A stretch of DNA of 64,000 nt from Phocoena phocoena (GCF_963924675.1 NC_089236.1:62147306-62211305); one strand, 5' to 3'; positions 47,307 to 60,079 are shown, counted from the stretch's first letter. A program made the numbers and translations. The notes: a model not told the origin generated them from the sequence alone.

Positions 47307-47517
47307 GGGCTTCCCTGGTGGCGCAGTGGTTGAGAGTCCGCCTGCCGATGGAGTGGACACGGGTTCGTGCCCCGGTCCGGGAAGATCCCACATGCCGCGG
47401 AGCGGCTGGGCCCACGAGCTATGGCCGCTGAGCCTGCGCGTCCGGAGCCTGTGCTCCGCAACGGGAGAGGCCACAACAGAGAGAGGCCCGCATACCACAA
47501 AAAAAAAAAAAAAAAAA
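47307..47517 (+). mobile_element. CHR-type SINE, short form
   Basis: gggcttccctggtggcgcag to the A tail (19 A at 47,499-47,517). The B box reads ggttcgtgccc. No matching target duplication was seen. It lies at the end of the antisense old L1. Frames of 60-93 codons over it are SINE read-through. Confidence 0.96.
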
Positions 47518-49184
47518 GCATTGGCACTATAATTTTTCAGTGCATTATAATAAAGTGAATGTTTTCTAAATGTCATAGCTTAAATTTCATGGGGCGTGAA
47601 ATCTCCTTTGAAATGAAATTTAAAGCTTTTTTCAAATAAGAAGACTAATTTTACAGTCAAAAGCATATTACATTCCCAGACATTATTAACCTTGGAGAAC
47701 TGCTTGCAAAACGATAATACTTTCTGACATATTAAGATTAAATTTGTCTTTATATAATTATGTTAAAGAATACACTTAAACTAGATCAGATTGCAAGAGA
47801 TGTGCTAAGTGTGTGCCATAGTAAGATTTCCATTTACTAATACTAAATGTAACTACTCATCATTTATATGGTAATGCTAACACATATTTGAACAGATGAT
47901 TTCTAAAGAAAACTATTCTTGGAATAAGCATGGTGCTTAATGTCAAAAATGGTAATGTTGCACAATAACCTAAAAAAGAGTTGGCATTAACTTCCTACAC
48001 TACTTTTAAATATGAAAAAGCAGATAATTATTTTTTACTGATAAAGTGCAAAATCCTTTTCCTAAAATCAAATGCTATTTTAGCGCATCCCAAAATGTTT
48101 TAAAATGTAGTTTAAAATACATCAGTTATACTTTTGAACAGCTTGTTTTCAGTTTGGTTTTAATTACAACTAGATGTACATGAAATTTTTTGCAAAAAGA
48201 AGGCATGGTGATTGCCCATTTTTCTCAGACATGGGCTGTCAATGCCAAAAACCATTTCAAATATGAAAGGCAACGATGTAACCATATTTTTTATCTGCTT
48301 CAAGTCCTTGAAATCTTAATGGCAATGGAAAGTATTATGTATCTTTTACAATTTTTATTCTTTCATGATAGGACTAATACAATATCCATTTTCATGATCT
48401 TAATGTTTTAAAACACAACCAAAAGTAACAAATTAGACAGATGAAAAATAATTATAATAATACTAAAGGCAGGTCTATCAACCTCATACTCCTCTACGAG
48501 GGAGAAAACTCAGCCTCTTCTAGGGTAATAAATATTCCACTCAAATTACTGACTTTCACCTTTTTCCTCAGGGCTTTTTCACCCTAACTGCTCTTCTCTG
48601 AACAATTACCAGTTCTTCTGGGCCTTGGGCCCCACCTACTGGCTGGTTATGAGAGTTGATGACCAGATGCTCCTTAATTTCTCTCAGAAATCAATGTTTA
48701 GGCATAGCTTCTTTCACTTTGTTTCTTCTTGTTTGATACGTGTTGTCCATAATGCAGTTAATTTCAACACAGTGAATATCTGTGTTGCCCAGAGCTACAG
48801 CTACTGTAGATCTCACTGCTCTTGCTTTCTCTGTGCTGCCCCCATTGCCTCACAAAGTCTCTTTCCTCATCTTTCAATCTCATCAGCAATTTCTCATCAT
48901 CAATCTCTCTAATTTTAACTTGAGAACCAAAAACAACATGGCTGCTAAAACATAATATTACTAACTACCTGAATCAAGAAAAATAAAAACCACTGAGTAT
49001 ATTTTAAGCCCTCCAAGGAATTGAAAATTTCCCCCTCATTGCTCACAAAACTGTCCAGCTGCCTCTTCTAAATAAACTAATATTGCTCAGCACCAGGATT
49101 CAAGATGCACAGAAATCTTTTCTATGTTTGTTTTCCCATTGTATATGTTTACTTCTTCAGTTATATTAAGGCAAAATTTTGTGT

Positions 49185-49185
<1 letters not shown>
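47518..49185. other. Unassigned DNA, AT-rich to about 48,480
   Basis: No gene or named repeat recognised. Frame 48,625-48,912 (95 codons) has no known domain. Confidence 0.45.

Positions 49186-49187
<2 letters not shown>

Positions 49188-49246
<59 letters not shown>
49188..49246. repeat. (GT)n microsatellite, about 29 units
   Basis: Uninterrupted GT repeat, the longest dinucleotide run in the window; alternating purine-pyrimidine and so able to form Z-DNA. Confidence 0.98.
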
Positions 49247-49248
<2 letters not shown>

Positions 49249-51022
49249 GGCTTTATTCTCTTACTTAATATTCAGAAAACTTAAACCAACTTAAATAACT
49301 TATGTTTATATTGGATACTGCTTATATTAAAGCCTTTTATTTTTATTCTCAGTTTAATTTCTCCCCAGTAAGAGAACATTTTAATACTCCAAGCACAAGG
49401 ACACAAGTAGCAATTTGCAATAAAAGTGTTTATGCTAACTTACTTCTCCCAAAGAGCCACTTGTGCATTTTTAACGTTTTACTATGTATTAAAAGTACTG
49501 ATTCTTCCAAGAGGAATTAATATTATATCACAGACCACCTTTGTTCAGGCCAAATAAGACCCATGTACAAGAGGTATTTCTATCCTTTAAAATAAGTTTA
49601 TGTAACTGGCAACTGCACTTAAGGCTACCATTATTACAATATCATTCTCAGTTTAATCATTTGAAAAGCGAACTATATGTCCAACTGAATCCTTGAACCA
49701 AAGAACAAACTCTTGACTTTAATCGTCTTAAGTGAGCATTTTGAATTTCCTTCCTTAGGAATGCTTCATAGAACATTCCATTAGGATTCTCAAATGCCTG
49801 CTGAAACAACTAAATATCCTGGGCTGGAAAGGAATCAGTTCAGATACTTGCCCTGCTATTTAAGTTTTTAGCATAGGGGAAACTGTTTTTACTAATTATA
49901 GGCACAGAACACTCTGCTTTACTTTGTTCCAAGAGAAGGATCTCTAAACTAAGGAGAAGAAGCTTTTGTTTGAGGGGTTTGTTCAGCACTTTACAGTTTA
50001 TGAAGTGCTTTAATTTATTTTATTTCATTAAACATATTTCTGAGTTCAGCTTCTCTAATGGACTCAAACACATATGTAAAACTTCTTTTTAATTTCAGTC
50101 TCTAAATCTATAAATCAGGATAATGAAAAATGTTTTTGATTCTAAAAAGAGCACGAATTTTTACTATGTTGGAAACTATCTTTACTTTTTTCTTTTTTTG
50201 GTTGACCCTACTCAAATACATTGCCACACAGTATTGATGTAGAAATACAACTTTATTGTAGAAAATTAAAATTGCCCTATATAGAAAAATGAATATCCAG
50301 GAGGCTGAAACTGTTGCTATTTTCAAATTGTTCATCCTGGAACCTTATTATGTTATCATGTAGAATTTTAACCAAAAATATTTTTGTAGGAAGGATTATC
50401 ACCATTATCAAACATCTCTTCAAAATTGTTAAAATAATTGTTGTTTCTTCATTAGTTTTTTAGTTATATAAAACCTTGATAGAAGAAGCTAACGTAGCAC
50501 AGTTTGAGAGCCATGATTTATTTAGAAGGCTATTTATAAATGTTGAAATATACAGTGCAAAGTTAATATTTGACAGCCATTTGAAAGCATGTCACAGAAA
50601 CACTGACTTTTGTTTTAAATAAAGATAAGCTGATTTTAATGTTTGCGACATGTTATATGACTTAGATGGAACTGTAGGAAAGTTATCACAGTCATTGAAT
50701 GCTTCAAAAAATTTACAAAGCTCTATTACATTTACTAGCTCTCGAAAAATACCATTGAGACATGACCTATAGTCACGTCTCTACCACGTATTTATCACTC
50801 ATATGCTTTATGCTCAGCCAAATTTAAAAGTAAAATATGTCACTGGAGCATAAAGACTCTGAGTCAGACTTTTAAACTCTGAGCCATTCAAGATAGTCTG
50901 GTTTTAGTTTCAAGAACATCTTCCCTGCAAAATCAAACAGAAACATTCTCTTTATCACTGCCTATCAAATAGCTATTAATTCTTCGCATAGAATTAGCAT
51001 ATTTCTGTCTATTTAGATTACA
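49247..51022. other. Unassigned non-coding DNA
   Basis: No gene or named repeat. 50,480-50,760 has balanced composition and could be conserved non-coding DNA; untested. Confidence 0.45.
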
Positions 51023-51027
51023 AAGCT

Positions 51028-51440
51028 TGTATTAGTTCCTTGGGCTGCTATAACAAAATATCATAGACAGGGTAGCTTAAACAGACATTTATTTCTCAGT
51101 TCCTGAGACTGGAAGGCCAAGGTCAAGATGCTGGCTGATTTTGTTCCTGATGAGGTCTCTCCTCCTGGCTTCTTGCTATGTTCTTTTTTTTTTTTTTTAA
51201 CATCTATATTGGAGTATAATTGCTTTACAACTTGCTATGTTCTTACATGGTGGAGAGAGGATGAGACTGAAAGAGGGAGAGACTAAGAGAGCTCTCTTGA
51301 GTCTCTTCTCATAAAGACACTAATCCCATTATGAGGGCTCCACTCTCATGACCTAATTACCTCCCAAGGCCCCATTTCCACATTGGGTGTTAAGGCTCCC
51401 ACATATGAAATTTAGGGGGACATTAATTCAGTCCATAACA
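51028..51440 (-). mobile_element. Complete MaLR-type solo LTR with 5-bp duplication, hosting a tiny L1
   Basis: Antisense LTR of the same family as 39,845: starts tgtattagttccttgggctg and ends cagtccataaca. Perfect 5-bp duplication, aagct, at 51,023-51,027 and 51,441-51,445. A 45-bp L1 insertion with its own duplication sits inside at 51,186-51,230. Without it the LTR is about 354 bp. Confidence 0.92.
51186..51230 (-). mobile_element. Ultra-short L1 insertion (about 32 bp of L1 plus A tail)
   Basis: Reverse complement of the last about 32 bases of the young L1 3' end (compare 2,771-2,797) with a T run on the plus strand. A perfect 14-bp duplication, cttgctatgttctt, lies at 51,172-51,185 and 51,231-51,244. 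These are the hallmarks of target-primed reverse transcription that stopped almost at once. Confidence 0.93.
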
Positions 51441-51445
51441 AAGCT

Positions 51446-52132
51446 TGTTCTTAATTACGACACATCACCCAAGGAATTGATAAAATTCATTAATACCTAT
51501 AGAGTTTCTCCATCCCTCATCACGCTTCCCAAATATACCCAAAATGTGCATATTGAACCTTTAAGACAATTATTTTTCCATTTCTAGTAAAGCCACTAAA
51601 GAAAAAAATAAAACGTTAAAAGGACTTTCTTGTGAAGTTACTAAATGCCTGTAACACATGTCCTCTATCTTATGAGAAAAGAAAAGGCTGTTTCACTAAT
51701 ATTTAAACCTCTCTAGCCTATGAATAGTATAAAAACCAAACAGGATGTCAAGAACATCTCTAAATTTTCTACTTAATATGGTATCTATTTGAGGCTTTTG
51801 AAAATATACATACTAATTAATGGAACCAAGTAACAGACCTAGGATATGTTTAGAAGCCTGTGACAGCCAAATGTGATCGGGACCTCATTAAGATTATGCA
51901 CTGATGACTGAAGTCACCAGCAATGACATGCAATTTCAGTTCTACTGGAGTAACATATACTTCTAAGGAATTACCTAGGTAACATCTCTTTGCACAAAGT
52001 AATTACCTTTTTATGTTTTGACATGGATGACACTTGTTAATGGCAACATCTTAAGGTGTTACAAATGCATAAATCACTGTCAAACACTCTCAATTACATA
52101 ATGTGGGGTATTTTTATACTAACATCATCGTC
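51446..52132. other. Unassigned non-coding DNA
   Basis: No feature recognised. Confidence 0.5.
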
Positions 52133-52147
52133 AAAAAAGTACTTAAG

Positions 52148-52439
52148 GGGCTTCCCTGGCGGCGCAGTGGTTGAGAGTCTGCCTGCCAGTGCAGGGGACA
52201 CGGGTTCGGGCCCTGGTCTGGGAGGATCCCACGTGCCGCGGAGCAACTGGGCCCGTGAGCCACAATTGCTGAGCCTGCGCGTCTGGAGCCTGTGCTCTGC
52301 AACAAGGGAGGCCGCGATAGTGAGAGGCCCGCGCACCGCGATGAAGAGTGGCCCCCGCTTGCCGCAACTAGAGAAAGCCCTCGCACAGAAACGAGGACCC
52401 AACACAGCCATAAATAAATAAATAAATAAAATTTAAAAA
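52148..52439 (+). mobile_element. CHR-type SINE, long form, with target duplication
   Basis: Carries the same extra 3' segment as the copy at 7,741 (gatgaagagtggcccccgct to aacacagcc) and a TAAA/A tail. A perfect 15-bp duplication, aaaaaagtacttaag, lies at 52,133-52,147 and 52,440-52,454. All long frames here are read-through of the SINE. Confidence 0.97.
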
Positions 52440-52454
52440 AAAAAAGTACTTAAG

Positions 52455-52895
52455 TTACCTCTGCTAACAGTATTACATAAACGCCTTTTAGTAAGGAGGG
52501 TTTCCATATTTAAAATAGTAACACACTTGTGCATACACAGAGAAAGGACCTAAGTGCAGAATAAAATAAGGTACAAAGTCAAGAGGATATTGAAGAGTCA
52601 GAATTAAGTGTATTTTGAAACTGAGAGTGACGTGTATTGTCGATAAGGTGAAACTGTGGTGAAGTTCAATGATAGAGAAGAGCTGTATTTAGTCCCACAC
52701 ATACATATCTGAGTATGATATCTCAGGTGGATGCTGTTATATTGGGTTTATGTTCATATATTGACTGATCCACCAATGTGTATGAATAGAAAATAGAATG
52801 GCTTATATACATTAATGACTGGAAACATGGTGCAGGTATCAAAATATGTATGTTGAATTTGAAAGGCACTCATTACAAGGAGAAGACGATTACTT
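52455..52895. other. Unassigned non-coding DNA
   Basis: No feature recognised. Confidence 0.5.
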
Positions 52896-52906
52896 TCCTA
52901 ATTATA

Positions 52907-52940
<34 letters not shown>

Positions 52941-53137
52941 TTTTTTCGGTACGTGGGCCTCTCACTGTTGTGGCCTCTCCCGTTGCGGAGCACAGGCTCC
53001 GGACGCGCAGGCTCAGCGGCCATGGCTCACGGGCCCAGCCTCTCCGCGGCACGTGGGATCCTCCCAGACCGGGGCACAAACCCGTGTCCCCTGCATCGGC
53101 AGGCGGCCTCTCAACCACTGCGCCACCAGGGAAGCCC
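52907..53137 (-). mobile_element. CHR-type SINE, short form, with TA-expanded tail
   Basis: Antisense copy from the A tail (24 T at 52,923-52,946) to ...caccagggaagccc. An 11-bp duplication, tcctaattata, is at 52,896-52,906 and 53,138-53,148. A (TA)n block at 52,903-52,922 lies between the duplication and the T run, so it grew at the far end of the SINE tail. Confidence 0.95.
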
Positions 53138-53260
53138 TCCTAATTATACTTTAATATGAGTTGGCATTTCCAGAACACACACTGCTTATTGAAAAGGAAG
53201 ATGCTTTAGAAATATGCTAATGCCATGCAAATATGAAAGACACAATGGGAGTTTATTTGT

Positions 53261-53300
53261 CACACACACACACACGCACACGCACACCCTACACACACAT
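53261..53300. repeat. (CA)n microsatellite, interrupted
   Basis: CA repeat with CACG and CCTA interruptions. Confidence 0.95.
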
Positions 53301-53940
53301 CTGGAGAATCTGGATCTTGAATCCATTCCCCTTTCACTGAGGCTTCATGTCAAACAATACACTTACACCTTACCTTCGAAACTACTTGCTCTGAACTCTG
53401 CCTATAGCGACCTGTCAGTGTGATTTGCAAGAACAAGCAGTTAAATTCAGTATTTCACTGTTTCCTGTGTAATTAACCATCACTTTCCTCTCACATCCCA
53501 GAGAAACAGCTTGCTGGCATTAAAACTTTGTTACTCGTGATCTGGTCATGGCATTGGAAGCTTAATGGGCCTCCTAGTCTCTGATAAACTGTGCCCCCAA
53601 GTTTGAAGGGACACCAAAGCCGCTGGTGGGCAGGGAGTCAGCACTGGCAAGTCAAAGACAAAAGATAGATGTAAAAGGAAAAACGTAAAGTGGAGATGAG
53701 AGAATAGGAGGAGAAAGGAAACAAAGTAGGGACCTAGAGGGGAAGAAGGCAAAAGAAAAGAAGCAGGAGAAATGTGCGTCGTGCACACTGTAGAACATTT
53801 TCTTTTGTGCTAGGAGGTGGAAAAAACAGCTTTCAGTCTGCGCAGAGTGCCCAGATGGCGTGTGTTGCTGTAAGAAAGCTGAGGAAAAGTGCTTTCCCTG
53901 CAAAATGACGCAGCAACAATGTACAGCAGTGAAGGCTACC
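53301..53940. other. Unassigned non-coding DNA
   Basis: Purine-rich between 53,640 and 53,775, giving long frames on the minus strand (53,546-53,788 and 53,652-54,038) without a known domain. Confidence 0.5.
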
Positions 53941-53944
53941 ACCA

Positions 53945-54140
53945 GCTGAGTGCCAACTCTATACTGGGGGCAGTATACACACACATTTTGGAGTTTCCAG
54001 TCGTTAAACAAAACTATAATGTGGTTCTTTCTGCTCACTTTACAGATAGAGATACAAAGGATCAGATCGTTTAAGGGACTCGCCAGAAGCAGCAGAGCTC
54101 TTAAGCGGAAAACTCTAAGGCTCCCACTTCCTCCACTACA
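53945..54140 (-). repeat. Diverged MIR
   Basis: ctgctcactttacagataga, gatacaaaggatcagatcgt, then taagggactcgccagaagc follow antisense MIR order. Confidence 0.55.
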
Positions 54141-57100
54141 CCATTTTGACAGATTTATTTACAATATTCTACATTTGCAGTATTTCTGATACATTAAAGC
54201 AGCACTTGGCAGTTGCTTTCAGGACACAGATTTCCTGTGAAAGTGCTTCTAGTTGATTAACCTGCATAAGATAGCAGAGTCCATTTTGGGGGGAACTGCT
54301 TTTCTTCCTCTCCAACCATGGAGGACTGGCAAGGGTAGACGGTAGACGAGTGTGTGCAATCACAGACTCTCTAAGCCACAATGATTGATGCCGAGATGTC
54401 CTATGGCCCAGCGTGGTTCAAACAGTGGTTTTTCCTATTATTTCTCAAATAGGAACTGGTAGGAGGAGGCTGTTGATTATGAGACTATAAGTCTGGATTA
54501 TGAGACGATAAACCCTGGAGTTGCCCAGTTAAGGGTCTGTGACTTAACCAAGGAGAATAAAGCCTCCAGGCACTAGATGAGATATGGAAAGAAACAGATT
54601 CCTGGCAGCATTCAGATCTCTAATTCCAAACATCTCTAAGACTGAGAATGCCATGTTTGCCAATAGTTTCTCTAGTTACCTGTTAGCAGTAGTGATTTTT
54701 AGTCATTTTAAATAAGAGGAATCCTGACTTACATGTAAGTGAACTCCTGATTTTAAAAAATACATACAAAATTTTTTAAATGGAAAAAAATCATTTCATT
54801 GCATAGGACATTGATTCATTTACCTAGAACATAAAATACATATTCATTTTTTAAATATATTGCTTTTCATAGAAAAAATGAATAATATACATTTCTTATG
54901 AAAACAGATAAAGTGAGAAAGGAAAAGGAAAAGAGGAGGAGGAAAGAAAGGAAGATTCAAATCATCCAAATAAAGTAATATTACACATGAATTCTGTTTT
55001 TTTTCAATGCTGTGAGTAAACATCAAATGTCAATTCTAAATTTTTTATTGGTGGAAATAAGTTCTGTTATCCCCGACCCACAAGGTAGATAAAAGAAACT
55101 GTACTCAAATCTGCCCTTCCGCTTTTTTCCAGATGAGGATAAGCTTGTTTAAAGGAATAGCAGAGTTCTGCAGTACTCTCAAGATTGAATTCTGCTCACA
55201 TCTCTCTTTGGCCCCTCACTCAGTGAGGTCATTCTTGGCTTGATCTGTACCTTGATATTGATATGTTATATCACCATGAAAAAGGCCAGAAATCCACATT
55301 TCATTTAAGTTAAGGGACAGGGACTCCTGCCTGTTTTTATTTGAACTTCCACCCTATTGTTCACCCTCAATCCACCTTCTTGAGGCAAATACAAGGATAT
55401 CAAGGAAATGAATTGAAAATCACTGACTGGGAAGATGGGTGGTGTGTCCAATGTAGAACCTTACACAGAGGAGTACACTTCTAATATTAAATCTCAAAAA
55501 AGAATATGCACCAAGCAATAGTTTGGTGTATGCAAAACATAAGTATGTTTATTTAAAGACAGTATGTATACTAAAGAGATAAGGTCTCTTAAGTAGGAGT
55601 GGCCTGTGGAAATATCGTACAATGAGATTCCATTACCTTTAGTAATGTGAGCTGACCATTGCTAAATACATGAAGATTTTGACAAATTTATTTGGAGTAT
55701 TACAATTAAAATTGGTGAGCATTTAAAAACTTTAAGTATACCATATTCAAATTATGCTTTGTCATGTTTATTTTGAGAAGTCCAGGTTGTTCTAATTATT
55801 TAGGGTAATATTTCAATTTACACTACTTCAGTTTATGTGAACAATTATGTCATCATATAAGGATGGATTATAAAAGGATAAAATAAAATAACAATATTAT
55901 GTCATATCAAAAAAAAAAAAAAGAATGGATGATAGCCACGTAAAGTTAAATTCTACCCAGAAGCTGAAGACACAATCATTTGTTCAAGAGAAACACCAAA
56001 ATTTGCAAATTGCTTAAAAAAATGTTTATCCTTCAGAGGACATTTTGCTTTCTTATAAGCTTTCTTTTTATAGATTATAAAGAAATTAAATTATTGTCAT
56101 GAATAAACTATTGATGGACTGGAGCTTAAAGCCTAATTGGCTGTTTCTGATTGGCTGTCCTCAAGTTGTTCCCCCAGGTCAAGACACTCTGCGCTAAATG
56201 CAAAGTCTAGTGCTGGCCCTGGCACAGACATGGCGACTGTGCTGAGGCCTTCAAAGACTCTCACACTGCAGCTGCTGCTGACACCGTGGATTCCTCCCAA
56301 AGAAGGATCAATGACTCTGCTGAAAGTGTTTTTCTGAAGGAGGGAAAGAACTTTCCCTCACCTTCCTACTAGGCTCAGATAATGAGTTGAAAACTGCTTC
56401 CTTGAGCCTCTCACTGAGATTTTGAATGAAAAATTTTCATCAGTGTAAATATATAGATACAGCTTGTTTATTTCTCACACACAATAACTTTCCATACATC
56501 TGAAGTTGGGCATAATCCCATGGCGAGCTGAGCTGTGAAACAAATGATCTGAGTGGCACAAATCATGCAATGCTCAAAAGCATAGCTCTCGAGTCATTTA
56601 GTATAAAAGAAAATATCTTTATCTAGCTCACCATCTTCTGAGAGTATAACTGAATTACCGTTCACTGTGTTGGTTCCTCTCATAATTTTAAGGCACTAAA
56701 AGGGTATAGTTCCTTTTTCAAACTTTAATTCAAAATAGTTTTAATAAACTAAAGTCTTGGTGCTTAAAACAATGAGCTTTCATAAGTAGGAAATCAGTCA
56801 CACGGAACACCTCTTTCACTGAAGATTCTGGATAATGAGGCATCAGTAGAAAACAGGAACACTATGATATTTATTTTCATAATGTTCTCCACAAATCAGA
56901 AATCCAATGTTCAATTGATTTCTCAATTTGGAGGTGGGATATGAGTTCAATCCAAATAACTGAGGAGAAAATAAATATATGCAGTAGATATATGACTATA
57001 ACAAACCAACCCTACTCAAGCTATGAATAGTATAATAGGAATTATTCCATGGACAGACCCTAGATACTGAGGGATACTGGAAAGAAAGAAGCAAGCACTT

Positions 57101-57270
57101 CCATAGGAAAAGTAAGTCCTTCTTACAGACGGGATAGACTGGAATTGTTCTGTGGTGTGATTCACCAGCTATTATGCCCTTGTGAGAGGGCAATGAAAAA
57201 GCTTAGTTTTGCCCAGAAATGCCTTTTTCCTAAGACCCTAAGATTGATACATGATGGCTTGAGGGGGCAG
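54141..57270. other. Unassigned DNA, mostly AT-rich
   Basis: About 3.1 kb. Holds the homopurine tract at 54,915-54,955 and an A run at 55,909-55,922. A less AT-rich part at 56,130-56,340 has a 66-codon frame without a known domain. Confidence 0.45.
54915..54955 (+). repeat. Homopurine tract, 41 nt
   Basis: Only A and G over 41 bases (GAGAAAGG... to ...GGAAGA). Such tracts can form triplex DNA; no mirror symmetry was established. Confidence 0.85.
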
Positions 57271-57282
57271 AAAAAAAAGAAG

Positions 57283-57466
57283 CCAGCAAACTATGGCCCG
57301 TGAGCCACATCCTGCACGTGAACTGTGACTGTTTCTGTAGAGAAAGTGTAATTGGAATAGAGCCACGCCTACTCATTTGCATGTTGCCTGTGGCTGCAAC
57401 AAGAGGAGTTGATTAACTGCCAAAGACACTGTAGGGTCTTTTACCGAAGGTGTTTGCCAATCCCTG
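57283..57466 (+). mobile_element. hAT-type non-autonomous transposon
   Basis: cagcaaactatggcccgtga at the left, ataga-gccacgcc-type core (aatagagccacgcctactca), and gtgtttgccaatccctg at the right are typical of a widespread hAT-Charlie repeat. Ends are inverted copies of each other in part. Family name not fixed. Confidence 0.7.
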
Positions 57467-57836
57467 GCCTAGGATATCAAGTACAAGTGTGAAACCTGCA
57501 TCATCCATGAAAGACTTAGCTGGAAACTTCTGAACTAACAAGACTTAAAAGGTTACTCGGTACAGATCTTGACCTTCGAACCAGACAACTAGACTTTGGG
57601 TAATTAAATTCCCAGGTGACTTCACTCTAGATCCAAGCCTATGTACCAGAAAGTTTCCTTGCCTTCCTTTCTACTGTATATCAAGTATTTCTTGTTATGT
57701 GCTGTTTCCTATTCAAATCTGTGCAGATTAAGGAAGTGACTATTGTTCTGGAAATTATTTCCATTGAATGTACTGAATACACTGAACTTGAGCATTCTCT
57801 GCAAAAGATAATAGCTGCAAAAGTTAAAATGTACAG
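57467..57836. other. Unassigned non-coding DNA
   Basis: No feature recognised. Confidence 0.5.
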
Positions 57837-58130
57837 CATCTTAGATCAGGCTGCCATAACACCATCAACTGGTGGCTTAAACAACAGAAATTTATTTCTC
57901 ACAGTCCTGAAGTCCGAAAAGTTCAATATCAAAATGCTGGTCAATTCAGGACCTGGCGAGGGCTCTTGTTCTGGTTTGCACCCACCTGTCTTCTCACTGT
58001 GTACTCACGTAACCTCTTCTGTGTGTGCACGCATGGAAAGAGAAAACCAGCAAGCTCTCTGGTGCCTCTTCTTTTAAGGCCTTAATCTCATCATGAGGGC
58101 ATCACCTTCCTGACCTTAGAAATGGCCTTT
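57837..58130 (-). mobile_element. MaLR-type LTR, truncated
   Basis: Antisense LTR of the same family as 51,028: ggtggcttaaacaacagaaa, tttatttctcacagtcctga, ctcatcatgagggcatcacc. Decays after about 58,130, so the sense 5' end is missing. The 126-codon frame 57,697-58,077 runs through it and is not a gene. Confidence 0.8.
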
Positions 58131-59485
58131 GTAGAACTTCTTCACAAATCAGATAAAATTATAGTTCAAGCTTGCTATGAAAAGCAAATAGTACAAAGTT
58201 TATTTTCTCCCTTCTTTAAAGTTGTTGATAGTTAGTGATTACTATTTTGATTGGTAGATATTCTGTACTAACTTAGGTCCCTATCATTACTTATTAACAG
58301 ATTTCTTCTTAAATTGAGTACTTGAATTCATTCCAGATGTAAAAAGGGAGGTTGCAATTGTCAAAGCACTTCTTGCCGTATATTAAAAATATATTTTATT
58401 TATTGTATCAAGGTTCTACTTTTGAGATAGTTTTAGAACAGTTTGTTTTAAGAAAATTTCTACATGCAGAATTTTAGCTTAATTTGCTTCTAAAAGTAGC
58501 TTAACCTAATCTAACCTTTTGGGAGGGGTGGCTCTCAGAAAAAAAAAATTTCCCTCAAATGTGATGAAATCTTTTTGATAGGTGAAAGTGTGGCCGACTT
58601 TCTCCTGCAGCCCCCCCACAAATGACAACAGGTGGATCAGGAATTCCTACCCCTCTCTTGAATTTAATCAAAGAGACACAAAGATGGAATCAATGAACTG
58701 TGGGGAACCAAGTGAAAGAGCAAAGCTAAGTGAAAATCACAGGGAACAAAAACACGCCAGACTTAACAAATAAAGGCCTAGAGGAGACCATTTTGCCCAA
58801 AGGATACTGAAAGAACAAACATGGTTCCAGACAGAAGCCTTGTTTCCAATGGCAATTCCCAATAGACCTGGCTGTATTTATCCAAACCTATATAATAAGC
58901 TTTCCTTTCTGTTGAAGGAATCTTGAGCAGGTTTCAGTTCCTTGCAACCAGTAACCCCTGTCTAGAATAGAAACTGATGCCAAAGGACAGCATAGCAAGA
59001 TAGGGATTTGCCTATGGCTTTGAGAAATGGACGTTTCTCAGGTAGGGGAGGAGAAAGGCAGGTAGGGCTAGGATATTATCTGTAGGGTGCACTGGGGACA
59101 CATGTAATTAATTTATTTACTGTAACCTGGTGGGAACTAGATCATACTACTGAAAGAAAATTTGGGGCGACTAAGTTGCAGAATATAAGGTAAATACAGA
59201 TATTCCTTATGCCATTAAATCAAGTTTTCGTAAGGAAAAGATTTGCTCTGGTTCTAGGTGATCCTGCTGAGTGTAGACAGTGAAAAGCAAGGTGCTTGCA
59301 CTAGTGTAATAGCATGTAGGATTGTCATTAGGAGAAAACCAAGGGGCACAAGAGTAAGTCTGGGGAGAAGATTTAGTATTGTGTGCTATGAGAAAATATC
59401 TCTTAGAGATTCCCAGAAGAATCAGAAACTTAGAAAGGCAAGTAGTCAAAGGGATCAGAGAGTCAGGGGAAAAAAAAACATTTAC
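58131..59485. other. Unassigned non-coding DNA
   Basis: No gene or named repeat recognised. Confidence 0.45.
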
Positions 59486-59498
59486 AAAGCAAATCTGG

Positions 59499-59612
59499 GG
59501 GAACTCCCTGATGGCTTAGTGGTTAGGATTCCAAGTTTTCACTGTCGTGGCCCGGGTTCAATCCCTGGTAGGGGAACTGAGATCCCACAAGCCAAGCAGC
59601 GTGGCCAAAAAA
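59499..59612 (+). mobile_element. Short tRNA-Glu SINE (Bov-tA-like/CHR-related) with target duplication
   Basis: A tRNA-Glu-like body of about 100 bp (ggcttagtggttaggattcc, then cccgggttcaatccctgg, ending aagcagcgtggcc) plus a short A tail. A perfect 13-bp duplication, aaagcaaatctgg, lies at 59,486-59,498 and 59,613-59,625. It differs from the seven CHR copies and is closer to the tRNA. Confidence 0.93.
59512..59564 (+). promoter_or_regulatory. Internal pol III A and B boxes of the SINE
   Basis: A box tggcttagtgg at 59,512-59,522 and B box ggttcaatcc at 59,555-59,564, both very close to tRNA-Glu. The best-kept pol III promoter in the window; activity is inferred. Confidence 0.75.
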
Positions 59613-59888
59613 AAAGCAAATCTGGTTCACATTACAAAACTGGATATAGCTACAAAGAGGACATTCTAAGACTTCTTGTGTATTTATAACATACTTTGGT
59701 AATCTATATTTGCCTTCTTATAGATATTAAGTTCTTTAAAAATAAAAAGGGAGTTAAGTACCTTAAAGAAAAGAAATAGGGATTAGGAATCCTATGTTCT
59801 ATTCCACAGTGTCTTGGAGAAGAGAACAAAATCACAGGGAAGATTAACTGACATAAATTGGAAAAGTAGGTCAAAAATTCGGGTATGT

Positions 59889-60079
59889 GGGCTTCCCTGG
59901 TGGCGCAGTGGTTGAGAGTCCGCCTGCCGATGCAGGGGACACGGGTTCGTGCCCCGGTCTGGGAAGATCCCACATGCCGCGGAGCGGCTGGGCCCGTGAG
60001 CCATGGCTGCTGAGCCTGCGCGTCCGGAGCCTGTCCTCCGCAACGGGAGAGGCCACGACAGTGAGAGGCCCGCGTAACG

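Noticed and set aside
53652..54038. 128-codon minus-strand frame, Ser/Phe/Leu-rich
   Set aside because: Arises from a purine-rich tract on the plus strand and part of a MIR; no motif.
57697..58077. 126-codon plus-strand frame
   Set aside because: It runs into the antisense MaLR LTR starting at 57,837 and has no start context or known domain.
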